A stretch of DNA of 64,000 nucleotides from NCBI RefSeq assembly GCF_009796825.1, contig NZ_CP047030.1:1-64000 (forward strand), given 5' to 3'. Shown piece by piece: positions 8,684-16,667 of the stretch (the stretch's first letter is position 1; each line of letters starts with the position of its first letter). The DNA is from Algibacter sp. L3A6. Its GTDB lineage: Bacteria > Bacteroidota > Bacteroidia > Flavobacteriales > Flavobacteriaceae. Made by a program: the position numbers and the translations under genes. The notes under the pieces were generated by a model. It was given only the letters and a program-made list of their open reading frames with translations, did not search any database and was not told the DNA's origin.

Positions 8684-10132
8684 ATGTCCTTTAACAAAAC
8701 TTATGAAAAGGAATTAGCATTTCAGGCCGACAGACGTCGAGCTACTGTAGAATTCATTAAAATTATTAGTGATCTCTGGTACGATAAATCTATAGAACTG
8801 GTTCTTTTTAGAAACCAACTTATAGACCGTAATGTGAGTCAGATTTTAAATCTTCATGAATATGCTGGTAAATTTGTACAAAAGCCAATTTCCGTTTTCG
8901 ACTCGGTAGAAATTGCGCAAGCCATTAAAACGCTCGATGTGCCACCAGCAAAACTGGACATTGGTAAACTAACTTTCGAGTTTCAATCAGAAGACAACAA
9001 GTATAATAACGCCACAGCATTTGTTGCTTCAAAATTGAAAGACGCTCATAAAAACGGAAGTATTGATCCCAAAAACGTGATACTTTATGGTTTTGGTAGA
9101 ATTGGCCGTTTGGTAGCCCGAGAACTTATGGCCAAAACAGGCCAAGGGAACCAAATGCGTTTACGTGCTATTGTAACCCGCGGAACTATTGATGCACAAA
9201 TTTTAGAAAAACGTGCTGCGCTTTTACGTAATGATTCTGTACATGGAGATTTTTCTGGAACCGTTTCTATTGATGTTAAAAACGAAGCTTTAATTATTAA
9301 TGGCACTACTGTAAAAATCATTTCAGCTAATAACCCGGAAGATATTGACTATACCGAATTTGGTATAGACAACGCTTTAGTTATTGATAACACCGGTGCT
9401 TTTAGAGACAAAGAAGCTTTAAGCAGACATTTAAAATCTAAAGGTATCGATAAAGTATTGCTTACTGCACCAGGAAAGGGAATACCAAATATTGTATACG
9501 GTGTAAACCATAAAGAGAATAACCCAGACAAGCATGCTATTTTCTCAGCCGCATCGTGCACAACCAATGCCATTACGCCTATTTTAAAAGTTATGGAAGA
9601 TTCTTTTGGTATAAAAAGTGGCCACTTAGAAACCATTCAGGCCTATACAAACGATCAAAATTTAGTCGATAATTTCCACGGAAAATACCGTCGTGGTCGT
9701 GCAGCCGCATTAAATATGGTAATTACAGAAACTGGTGCTGGCACTGCAGTTTCTAAAGCTTTACCAAGTTTAGAAGGCAAGCTAACATCGAACGCCATCC
9801 GTGTGCCTGTACCTAACGGATCTTTGGCCATTTTAAATTTAGAACTTGAAAAAGAAACATCGCTTCAGGCTGTAAATACTATTTTAAAGAAATATGCTTT
9901 GGAAGGTGATTTAGTTGAACAAATAAAATATGAGTTAAGTGATGAGTTAGTATCTAGTGATATTGTGGGTTGTTCTGCCCCTTCTATTTACGATAGTAAA
10001 GCCACTATTGTTAGAAAAGACGGCAAAAACATCCTGCTTTATATATGGTATGATAATGAATATGGCTATAGCCATCAAGTTATTAGGTTGGCTAAATATA
10101 TTTCTAAAGTTAGAAGGTTTACCTATTATTAG
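8684..10132 (+). CDS. Glyceraldehyde-3-phosphate dehydrogenase, long form
   Basis: Oxidises glyceraldehyde 3-phosphate to 1,3-bisphosphoglycerate, or the reverse in gluconeogenesis. The nucleotide-binding GFGRIGR is at 136-142 and the catalytic Cys292 lies in SAASCTTNAITP. It has 482 residues where classical GAPDH has about 335: an N-terminal region of about 130 residues, mostly helical in appearance, precedes the Rossmann domain. Long GAPDHs of this kind are known in Bacteroidota and some other bacteria, often beside a normal-length paralogue elsewhere. Cofactor preference and flux direction cannot be read from the sequence. It stands alone between two terminators. Confidence 0.95.
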   Translation: MSFNKTYEKELAFQADRRRATVEFIKIISDLWYDKSIELVLFRNQLIDRNVSQILNLHEYAGKFVQKPISVFDSVEIAQAIKTLDVPPAKLDIGKLTFEFQSEDNKYNNATAFVASKLKDAHKNGSIDPKNVILYGFGRIGRLVARELMAKTGQGNQMRLRAIVTRGTIDAQILEKRAALLRNDSVHGDFSGTVSIDVKNEALIINGTTVKIISANNPEDIDYTEFGIDNALVIDNTGAFRDKEALSRHLKSKGIDKVLLTAPGKGIPNIVYGVNHKENNPDKHAIFSAASCTTNAITPILKVMEDSFGIKSGHLETIQAYTNDQNLVDNFHGKYRRGRAAALNMVITETGAGTAVSKALPSLEGKLTSNAIRVPVPNGSLAILNLELEKETSLQAVNTILKKYALEGDLVEQIKYELSDELVSSDIVGCSAPSIYDSKATIVRKDGKNILLYIWYDNEYGYSHQVIRLAKYISKVRRFTYY

Positions 10133-10170
10133 AATAAAACATCTAAAATAAAATGTTACCCGTATATAAA

Positions 10171-10197
10171 TTAGCCTCATTTTAATGAGGCTTTTTA
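10171..10197 (+). terminator. Terminator of the GAPDH gene
   Basis: AGCCTCATT and AATGAGGCT form a 9-bp stem (10173-10191) followed by TTTTT. Confidence 0.85.
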
Positions 10198-10265
10198 ACT
10201 AATTATAAGCATATTTTCATAACTTCGTAAACCGAATTCAACCCATAAAAAAATTATTCTTAGAA

Positions 10266-10880
10266 ATGAATTTTACTAAACAACTGTTCTTCATAGCCTG
10301 CGCGTTTTTATTAACGCTTTCGTCTTTTTCTCAAACCAATGCAACACAAGAAGAAGATAAATTATCTTTAAATAGCGGCTCAATAGATAACCAGTTTGAA
10401 TTTGTTATCCGTCGTTCTAACAGCTGGCAAGATTATAAAACCGTAAAGAAAACATGGCTTTACACGCTTAAAGCACATACTTTAGATTCGTTAAAAGCAG
10501 TGCATAAAGACTTAGTAGACACCCAATTGGTGGTTAAAAATCAAGCAAAAGAAATTGCTGATTTGAAACTAAACCTTTCTAACACGCAAACAGACTTAGA
10601 AAAAACAAATACCGAAAAAAACAACATGGCTTTATTTGGTTTACAAATGAGTAAATCGAGCTACAACGTGCTTATGTGGTCTATTATTGGTGGGTTATTA
10701 GCTTTTCTACTTTTCTTTATCTACAAGTTTAATAATAGTAACGCGATTACTCGTGCTGCAAAGAAAAGCTTAGCAGAAACAGAAGAGGAATTTGAAGAGC
10801 ACAGAAAAACAGCTCTAGAACGTGAGCAAAAAGTACGTCGCCAATTGCAAGACGAAATAAATAAGCAGAAAAAAGCTTAA
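10266..10880 (+). CDS. Exported coiled-coil membrane protein of unknown function
   Basis: A 204-residue protein with an N-terminal signal peptide (about 1-22, ending in FSQT), a predicted coiled coil (about 78-118, rich in Leu, Lys and Asn heptads), one transmembrane helix (about 133-152, LMWSIIGGLLAFLLFFIYKF) and a charged, helical C-terminal tail full of Glu, Arg and Lys. No enzymatic motif is seen. In flavobacteria this gene commonly sits next to trmD and is sometimes mislabelled as tRNA methyltransferase because of that; it contains nothing of the SPOUT fold. It is separated from trmD by a terminator. Confidence 0.8.
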   Translation: MNFTKQLFFIACAFLLTLSSFSQTNATQEEDKLSLNSGSIDNQFEFVIRRSNSWQDYKTVKKTWLYTLKAHTLDSLKAVHKDLVDTQLVVKNQAKEIADLKLNLSNTQTDLEKTNTEKNNMALFGLQMSKSSYNVLMWSIIGGLLAFLLFFIYKFNNSNAITRAAKKSLAETEEEFEEHRKTALEREQKVRRQLQDEINKQKKA

Positions 10881-10902
10881 ACGCTTCAGTATAAAATATT
10901 TA

Positions 10903-10933
10903 AAATCCGTAATCTTTATTACGGATTTTTTTT
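10903..10933 (+). terminator. Terminator between the coiled-coil gene and trmD
   Basis: AAATCCGTAAT and ATTACGGATTT form an 11-bp stem around CTTT, followed by a T run. Confidence 0.85.
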
Positions 10934-10991
10934 GTGCCAAACTTTAATGGTGATGCTCTAAAACTAAATTAAAAATACCAAACAATTCATT

Positions 10992-10999
10992 TATCTTTG
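10992..10999 (+). promoter_or_regulatory. Putative -7 element of trmD
   Basis: TATCTTTG matches TAnnTTTG, 19 bp before the trmD ATG; the -33 box is not recognisable. Confidence 0.5.
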
Positions 11000-11018
11000 T
11001 GGAAGATAAAAACAAGCC

Positions 11019-11696
11019 ATGCGTATAGATATTATTACCGTTTTACCAGAATTATTAAAAAGTCCGTTTGAAGCTTCTATTCTAAAACGTGCCATTGAAG
11101 CCGATTTAGTAGAAGTTCATTTTCATAATTTACGCGATTACACTACCGATAACTATAAATCTATCGATGATACTCAGTTTGGTGGTGGTGCAGGTATGGT
11201 AATGATGGTAGAACCTATTGATAAATGTATTTCTGCATTAAAAGAACAACGTGAATACGACGAGGTGATTTACATGACACCCGATGGTGAAACCTTAAAG
11301 CAAGGTATTGCTAACCATTTATCGATGCATGAAAATATTATTATTCTGTGCGGACATTATAAAGGTGTAGATCAACGTGTCCGTGATCAATTTATTACAC
11401 GCGAAATTTCTATTGGAGATTATGTGCTTTCTGGAGGAGAACTTGGAGCAGCTGTACTTTGTGACGCAATAATTAGATTAATACCAGGGGTTTTGGGTAA
11501 TGAAACTTCTGCCCTAACTGATTCTTTTCAAGATAATTTATTAGCGCCTCCTATTTATACAAAACCTAGAGAATATAAAGGATGGAAAGTTCCTGAATTA
11601 CTATTTAGTGGCAATTTCCCTAAAATTGAAAAATGGAGAGAAGAGCAAGCTTACGAACGTACTAAAAAATTGAGACCCGATTTATTGGATGAATAA
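11019..11696 (+). CDS. trmD: tRNA (guanine-N1-)-methyltransferase TrmD
   Basis: Methylates G37 of tRNAs with a G36 to prevent frameshifting. At 225 residues it is the usual length. The N-terminal RIDIITVLPELLKSPFEASI (2-21) and the trefoil-knot SAM site SIGDYVLSGGELGAAVLCD (about 131-149), followed by RLIPGVLGNE, are diagnostic of the SPOUT enzyme. In many bacteria trmD is directly followed by rplS; here a DTW-domain gene and a 350-bp gap lie between them. Confidence 0.98.
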   Translation: MRIDIITVLPELLKSPFEASILKRAIEADLVEVHFHNLRDYTTDNYKSIDDTQFGGGAGMVMMVEPIDKCISALKEQREYDEVIYMTPDGETLKQGIANHLSMHENIIILCGHYKGVDQRVRDQFITREISIGDYVLSGGELGAAVLCDAIIRLIPGVLGNETSALTDSFQDNLLAPPIYTKPREYKGWKVPELLFSGNFPKIEKWREEQAYERTKKLRPDLLDE

Positions 11697-11812
11697 GAAG
11701 GTTGTCGTGCATACTTTAGTTGTGACTTGTAAATAGGAAAAACCCAATGCGCAAAAAGTAGATAGACAATTCGATCAATTTTAAAAATTGAAAAACAAAA
11801 ACGATTCCCATA

Positions 11813-12538
11813 TTGCAATCAGAAATAACAAACCCAAGAATAACATGTTACAAGTGCATGAGACCTTCAAGTACATGTATTTGCGAGCACATTAGTCCTT
11901 TAATGACTAAAACTCGTTTTATTATTCTTATGCATCCTAAGGAATACAAAAAGGAAAAAAGTGGAACGGGGCATATAACGAATCTTCAACTTGAAAATTC
12001 AGAAATTATAGTTGGTGTTGATTTCACCAATAATAAGCGTGTAAACGACATACTGGCTAAAGAAAACAGTTCTTCTTTTTTACTTTACCCAGGGAAAGAT
12101 AATTTCAACTTATCGATAAGAGAAAGTTTAGAAATAAATTCTTTTATGGGCAATAATGCAAACCTATTTCTTATTGACGGCACCTGGCCTTGCGCTCGTA
12201 AAATGCTTAAACTAAGCAGGAACTTGCAGAAATTAAAAAGAGTGAGTTTTGATAATACAATAAAATCAAAATTTATTATCAAGCAACAACCAGAATCTCT
12301 TTGCCTTAGTACTATTGAGTCGGTTTACACGGTATTAAATTTACTTAAGAATGGTGATTTAGAAGAATGCGACACAAAGTACTTTCTTGTTCCTTTTGAA
12401 AAAATGATTGAGCATCAACTGGAATATATGCTAAATCCAAATAATAAAAACTATTACTCTACTGCGAATAAAGCGATTACTCCTAAAACGATGTATAAGA
12501 AGAATACGGAAAGGAATATTATTTTTGAACAAGAATAG
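11813..12538 (+). CDS. DTW-domain tRNA-uridine aminocarboxypropyltransferase-like protein
   Basis: DTW-domain enzymes (TapT/YfiP in E. coli) transfer the aminocarboxypropyl group of SAM to uridine in tRNA (acp3U). The protein has four N-terminal cysteines, C12-x2-C15 and C22-x-C24, a putative zinc site, and the family motif as DGTW at 122-125 followed by CARKML. No ATG precedes the cysteines, so a TTG at 11813 is taken as start; ATT or ATA codons lie just upstream, and the next ATG (codon 16) would delete two cysteines. The gene sits between trmD and rplS, which are usually neighbours, and is preceded by an AT-rich palindrome (11776-11790). Function is inferred by family. Confidence 0.8.
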   Translation: MQSEITNPRITCYKCMRPSSTCICEHISPLMTKTRFIILMHPKEYKKEKSGTGHITNLQLENSEIIVGVDFTNNKRVNDILAKENSSSFLLYPGKDNFNLSIRESLEINSFMGNNANLFLIDGTWPCARKMLKLSRNLQKLKRVSFDNTIKSKFIIKQQPESLCLSTIESVYTVLNLLKNGDLEECDTKYFLVPFEKMIEHQLEYMLNPNNKNYYSTANKAITPKTMYKKNTERNIIFEQE

Positions 12539-12604
12539 ATGCAATATCTCTATTGATAGTTTTAGACCTTTCGGGGAGCCAAATGTTAGTAGGTAGTTGT
12601 GTTA

Positions 12605-12740
12605 AGGATAGCAGCGGCATCCTTTTTGAGAAACTTAAAACAGACTGAATTTATTATTGATAACTATACTTTTAAAAAGAAGAAAACCATAGCACCATAG
12701 CTAAAACCTTCTCAAAAAGATATAGCGGATGGCCTGACCT
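12605..12740 (+). repeat. Degenerate inverted repeat upstream of rplS
   Basis: A left arm at 12605-12632 contains GCAGCGGCATCCTTTTTGAG; a right arm at 12709-12737 contains TTCTCAAAAAG and AGCGGATGGCC. The TTTTTGAGAA parts pair exactly and the outer parts pair partly, enclosing about 75 bases. Similar gcGGCATCC...GCGGAT stem elements recur between genes in flavobacterial genomes as far as I recall. This fills most of the 350-bp gap between the DTW gene and rplS; no ORF is supported. Confidence 0.5.
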
Positions 12741-12783
12741 GCAAGGGAACACCCTAATTGGAGTTTTAAATTTAATATTTTAA

Positions 12784-12813
12784 TTGTGGGTTTTAAAATA
12801 TTAAGTATCTTTG
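12784..12813 (+). promoter_or_regulatory. Promoter of rplS
   Basis: TTG (12784-12786), 19-nt spacer, TATCTTTG (12806-12813): a full consensus match. The bases that follow, GCAGCCAATTT, are shared with the rpsF promoter. The leader is about 70 nt. Confidence 0.8.
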
Positions 12814-12888
12814 CAGCCAATTTCGGGTTAACCTCTGGCGAGAATCGTGAATGTTGTTCTGAATTAATAATTAAATAAATATAAAGAT

Positions 12889-13239
12889 ATGGAATCTTTA
12901 GTAAAATTTGTTCAAGACGAGTTTGTAACAAAAAAAGATTTTCCGGAGTTTGGAGCTGGAGACACAATTACTGTATTCTACGAAATTAAAGAGGGTACTA
13001 AAACACGTACACAGTTCTTTAGAGGAGTAGTAATTCAAAGAAGAGGATCAGGTTCTTCTGAAACTTTTACAATTAGAAAAATGTCTGGTACTATTGGGGT
13101 AGAACGTATTTTCCCTGTTAATTTACCTGCATTACAAAAGATAGAAGTTAACAAACGTGGTAAAGTACGTAGAGCTAGAATCTACTACTTCAGAGGTTTA
13201 ACTGGTAAGAAAGCTAGAATTACTGAACGTAGACGTTAA
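12889..13239 (+). CDS. rplS: 50S ribosomal protein L19
   Basis: A structural protein at the 30S-50S interface. The 116-residue product carries family motifs FGAGDTITVFYEIKEGTKTR (about 22-41) and VERIFPVNLPALQKIEV (about 67-83), with a basic C-terminus ending in TERRR. The ATG at 12889 is the family start. It has its own promoter and terminator, so it is transcribed separately from trmD here. The long minus-strand frame overlapping its 5' end (12701-12967) is a shadow. Confidence 0.99.
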   Translation: MESLVKFVQDEFVTKKDFPEFGAGDTITVFYEIKEGTKTRTQFFRGVVIQRRGSGSSETFTIRKMSGTIGVERIFPVNLPALQKIEVNKRGKVRRARIYYFRGLTGKKARITERRR

Positions 13240-13267
13240 TTGCAAAACACTGTTTTACAGTAAGTTA

Positions 13268-13300
13268 AAAGCCTTAAGATTTATCTTAAGGCTTTTTTTA
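13268..13300 (+). terminator. Terminator of rplS
   Basis: GCCTTAAGAT (13271-13280) pairs with ATCTTAAGGC (13283-13292), with a tight loop, followed by TTTTTTT. Confidence 0.9.
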
Positions 13301-13844
13301 TTAACAAATGTTAATAACCTAAGTTCATAAATTGTTGATAACTAGAGGCTTAAAAAATTTTAAATTTCGTATTGTGGTTGTATCTTAGCTGTAAGGATAA
13401 TGACAATGAAAGTTGGTTTCACTTCAACACTGAATTTACATTTAATTCTAAATAAGATAACGTTCTTACAAATTATTGTTTTTTAAGATTTTGTTACTTC
13501 AGGTGTATGCGTGAGTAGCAAAAAAAAAGGACATTGTAAAACACCAAATGCCACATGGCAAGCGGTTTTAATAATGGACTACTTATAATAAGACATGAAA
13601 ACGAAGGTTTAAATGAATTTTATAAGTTGTGTTAATTGTGAAATACCAGCGAAAGCGAACCATCACCTTTTAACATCTAGAAAAACAATTACCACGATAT
13701 ATTAGTGTAATAGGTCAATACATTTTGAAATTACAGTAGTATATCAATTGAAATAGCAAACTTGAATTGAATAGGTTTTGATGAAAATTCGAATCGACTT
13801 AGTGAAATATTACTAAATTCAAGAAAACAAGAAAACTATTTCAA
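13301..13844 (+). other. Gene-free region, possible non-coding transcript
   Basis: No convincing ORF is found in these 540 bases; the longest small frames (28 and 30 codons at about 13400 and 13613) look random. A weak promoter-like TATCTTAG lies at 13381-13388. Small hairpins include GTTG and CAAC arms near 13412-13428. The region ends at a strong terminator that belongs to no annotated gene, so an RNA gene on the plus strand is possible. I could not match it to a known RNA family by eye. Confidence 0.3.
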
Positions 13845-13897
13845 AAAAGCCATATCAAAGGAGATTAAGTTCTGCAGTGATATGGCTTTTGTTTTTT
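13845..13897 (+). terminator. Orphan bidirectional terminator
   Basis: A perfect 13-bp stem, AAAAGCCATATCA (13845-13857) with TGATATGGCTTTT (13878-13890), a 20-nt loop, then GTTTTTT. Both rplS upstream and the symporter gene downstream have their own terminators. Confidence 0.8.
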
Positions 13898-13970
13898 ATA
13901 GCTTTTGGGTCTATACCTCTACTCTAGTTTATGCAACCCGATATAAGCGTTCTTAATACTACATAAAAAG

Positions 13971-14002
13971 AAAAAGCGCTCACTTAACATGAACGCTTTT
14001 TA
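13971..14002 (-). terminator. Terminator of the SSS symporter gene
   Basis: AAAAAGCG and CGCTTTTT arms, partly extended inward, with an A run on the plus strand that becomes the T run of the minus transcript. Confidence 0.65.
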
Positions 14003-14019
14003 ATAATCTTATAGTTTCT

Positions 14020-15609
14020 CTATGAGAAATACATGTAAATACCAATTACGATAACGCAGATCGCAATACCAACGGTTTTTAAATGTTTCCATGGTGTAAT
14101 ATCAACTTGTTTTGTAAACTCTAATACAAAAGCTTCTTTACGCGGATACAGTTTACCAATGATTAACATGATAATTACATTAAGAACAAACAAAATAGCC
14201 ATTACGTGTAAAAAATGCGGATAGTTATCGGCACCTACTACAAATGGTTTTACTACAAACTGACTTAAACTATACAGCACAACTCCAGAAATAATTGCCA
14301 CTTTTGCTGCTATTGCAGGTACATACTTTGTTAAATATCCAACCACAATAATAGTTAAGATAGGAATACTGTAACAACCGTTTACTTCTTGCAAGTATCC
14401 AAATAATCCGTCGGGAGCATTTGCAATTAAAGGCGCAATACACATGGATAAAATCGCTAAAGCAATTCCAAAAGATTTTCCTGCAAATACAGTTTGCTTT
14501 TCGGTTGCTTCTTTATTAATGTGAGATTTGTAAATATCGATTCCGAATAATGTTACTGAACTGTTTAATGCTGAATTAAAAGAACTTAAAATAGCCCCAA
14601 ACAAAACAGCTGCAAAGAAACCTACTAAGCCCGCTGGCAACACCTCTGTTACTAATCTTGGGTAAGCTTCATCTGGATTTTCTAAAGTATCACCAAACAT
14701 ATGGAAAGCGATAATACCTGGTAAAACAACAATTAATGGCCCGAGTATTTTTATTCCCGATGCTAATAACAATCCTTTCTGGCCTTCTTTTAAGTTTTTA
14801 GCTCCTAAAGCACGCTGTATAATCGCTTGATTGGTTCCCCAATAAAACAACTGTACTAGCATCATCCCTGTAAAAATTGTTCCAAAAGGAATAGCCGACT
14901 CCGGACCTCCTAAAGCTTTAAATTTATCAGGATTGGTTTCCATTAAAGTTGATACACCATCACCTATACTTCCTTCTCCAATAGCTAACAATCCAAAAAA
15001 TGGAATTAATAGCCCACCAATTAACAAACCGACAGCGTTTATAGTATCAGACACGGCAACTGCTTTTAAACCACCAAATATAGCATAAACAGAACCTATA
15101 ATACCAATACCCCAAACGGTAATCCAAAGTGCGGTCGTTTTAGAAACTCCTAACATGTCTGGCACATTAAACATTGAGTTAATTGCTAAAGCTCCAGAAT
15201 AAAGTACAATAGGTAATAGCACAACTACGTAACCACTTAAAAACAAACCAGATGTAATGGTTTTGGTCATTTTATCGTAACGTTTTTCTAAAAACTGAGG
15301 TACAGTGGTTATACCACCTTTTAAATATCTTGGTAATAAAAACACAGCCGTTACAACCATAGCGATAGCTGCTAATGTCTCCCAAGCCATAACTAAAATT
15401 CCTTCTTTAAAAGCCGACCCGTTTAAACCAACTATTTGCTCTGTAGATAAATTAGTTAGTAATAAAGATCCAGCAATTACAACGCCTGTTAAACTTCTTC
15501 CTCCTAAAAAATATCCATCAGAGGAATCTTCGTTCGATTTTCGTGTTGCTAAATAAGATATAATAGCAACCAAGGCAGTAAAGCCTAAAAATGATATAAT
15601 TTGCATCAT
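14020..15609 (-). CDS. SSS-family sodium/sugar symporter, probably for galactose or glucose
   Basis: A 529-residue polytopic inner-membrane protein with about 14 hydrophobic helices, matching the solute:sodium symporter family (SGLT type). Visible family features are NLSTEQIVGLNGSAFKEG (about 53-70) and GGITTVPQFLEKRYDKM (about 98-114), followed by the conserved core helices. The ligand is not proven by sequence, but the gene is divergent from galM-galK-galT with a 162-bp shared regulatory region, so uptake of galactose (or glucose) with sodium is the natural inference. It has its own consensus promoter and a terminator. Confidence 0.88.
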   Translation of the reverse strand: MMQIISFLGFTALVAIISYLATRKSNEDSSDGYFLGGRSLTGVVIAGSLLLTNLSTEQIVGLNGSAFKEGILVMAWETLAAIAMVVTAVFLLPRYLKGGITTVPQFLEKRYDKMTKTITSGLFLSGYVVVLLPIVLYSGALAINSMFNVPDMLGVSKTTALWITVWGIGIIGSVYAIFGGLKAVAVSDTINAVGLLIGGLLIPFFGLLAIGEGSIGDGVSTLMETNPDKFKALGGPESAIPFGTIFTGMMLVQLFYWGTNQAIIQRALGAKNLKEGQKGLLLASGIKILGPLIVVLPGIIAFHMFGDTLENPDEAYPRLVTEVLPAGLVGFFAAVLFGAILSSFNSALNSSVTLFGIDIYKSHINKEATEKQTVFAGKSFGIALAILSMCIAPLIANAPDGLFGYLQEVNGCYSIPILTIIVVGYLTKYVPAIAAKVAIISGVVLYSLSQFVVKPFVVGADNYPHFLHVMAILFVLNVIIMLIIGKLYPRKEAFVLEFTKQVDITPWKHLKTVGIAICVIVIGIYMYFS

Positions 15610-15640
15610 ACGTTTGTGCGGTTTAGTTTAATTTAAAATT

Positions 15641-15669
15641 CAAATATATTCAAAAAAATAAGAACACAA
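15641..15669 (-). promoter_or_regulatory. Promoter of the SSS symporter gene
   Basis: On the minus strand TTG (15667-15669), 18-nt spacer, TATATTTG (15641-15648). The -7 box is perfect; the spacer is one base below the usual 19-21. Confidence 0.65.
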
Positions 15670-15693
15670 CTCATTATTAATTGTAAAAAATAC

Positions 15694-15710
15694 ATTTATT
15701 TTTAATAAAT
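15694..15710 (+). promoter_or_regulatory. Inverted repeat between the divergent galactose promoters
   Basis: ATTTATT and AATAAAT are perfect reverse complements separated by TTT. The element lies 3 bp upstream of the -33 box of the galMKT promoter and 24 bp from that of the symporter, a position suited to a shared operator. No regulator gene is encoded nearby. Confidence 0.4.
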
Positions 15711-15713
15711 CTC

Positions 15714-15743
15714 TTGTATTTGTGAGTCTAGTTTCTATATTTG
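15714..15743 (+). promoter_or_regulatory. Promoter of the galM-galK-galT operon
   Basis: TTG (15714-15716), 19-nt spacer, TATATTTG (15736-15743): a full match to the consensus, giving a leader of about 20-25 nt before the galM start. Confidence 0.8.
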
Positions 15744-15771
15744 TAAAACCAATTACCTTAAACAAAACATT

Positions 15772-16650
15772 TTGTACAGCATAAAACACAGTCAGTCAGT
15801 ACTTGAAATAGAAAATTCAAGCAAAACCGTTTTCGCTAAAATTTTCTTAAACGATGGTGCAAGCCTTCAAGAATTAAAACTTTTTGGACAAACTTTAATA
15901 AAAAACTTAAGTCCTTTAGACTATAAAAACACCTATGCATCGTCCATTCTTTTTCCTTTTGCAAATAGAATAAAAGACGGTACTTACACATACAACAACG
16001 AAACTTATAAGTTTCCTGTTAATGAAGCACCAAATAATAATGCCTTGCACGGCTTAGTTTTTGATAAGACGTTTGATGTTATAGATGAAACAACTGCGGA
16101 GAATAGCGCTTCTGTAAAACTACTATATAAGGAAGATAAAAAATCTGAAGGTTTTCCGTTTACCTATTCTATTCAGTTAGAATATAGAATTACAGAAACT
16201 ACATTAGATTTAAACGTAGAGGTAAAAAATACAGATAGTGAAACCTTTCCGTTTACCTTAGGCTGGCATCCTTATTTTTTAAGTAGTAATTTATCTGAAA
16301 GCTTACTATCTTTTGAAAGTACTAAAAAAATGGTTTTTAGCGATCGTATGATTACAACAGAAACCACTAACAATCCAGATCCGTCTGAAATGTTATTGAA
16401 AGATAAACAACTAGATGATTGTTGGGAGCTAGATAAAACCAAGATTGAGTTTGCAACACCTAATTACAATTTAAGCATAAACTCTTCCGAAGAAAATTGC
16501 TTTTTACAAGCTTATACTCCACCCCTAGTCAATGTAATTGCAATAGAACCAACAACAGGAGTTTCCGATAGTTTTAACAATAAAATTGGCCTAAAAACCT
16601 TAGCGCCAAATGCCACATACCAATTAGATTGGAACCTAAAACTAAACTAA
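15772..16650 (+). CDS. galM: Aldose 1-epimerase (galactose mutarotase)
   Basis: Interconverts the alpha and beta anomers of galactose before GalK acts. The 292-residue protein has the galactose mutarotase-like features: SSILFPFANRIKDG (about 60-73, substrate arginine), NALHGLVFD (about 91-99, catalytic His) and LGWHPYF (about 163-169, second His). The start used is a TTG at 15772; there is no ATG before the conserved N-terminus and the promoter lies just upstream. It is followed after 17 bp by galK. The gene is at the head of a Leloir operon that lacks galE in this window. Confidence 0.88.
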   Translation: MYSIKHSQSVLEIENSSKTVFAKIFLNDGASLQELKLFGQTLIKNLSPLDYKNTYASSILFPFANRIKDGTYTYNNETYKFPVNEAPNNNALHGLVFDKTFDVIDETTAENSASVKLLYKEDKKSEGFPFTYSIQLEYRITETTLDLNVEVKNTDSETFPFTLGWHPYFLSSNLSESLLSFESTKKMVFSDRMITTETTNNPDPSEMLLKDKQLDDCWELDKTKIEFATPNYNLSINSSEENCFLQAYTPPLVNVIAIEPTTGVSDSFNNKIGLKTLAPNATYQLDWNLKLN

Positions 16651-16667
16651 CGTAATACTAAGAAATT

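Noticed and set aside
10266..10880. Annotation as a tRNA methyltransferase because of its trmD neighbour
   Set aside because: The sequence has a signal peptide, coiled coil and one membrane helix and no SPOUT motif.
12701..12967. Minus-strand ORF of 88 codons overlapping the rplS promoter and 5' end
   Set aside because: It covers a good promoter and the start of rplS, has no recognisable domain, and its composition looks like antisense of ribosomal coding sequence.
13613..13705. 30-codon ORF with a CxxC pair in the gene-free gap
   Set aside because: No start signal, no resemblance to known small proteins and length is within chance.
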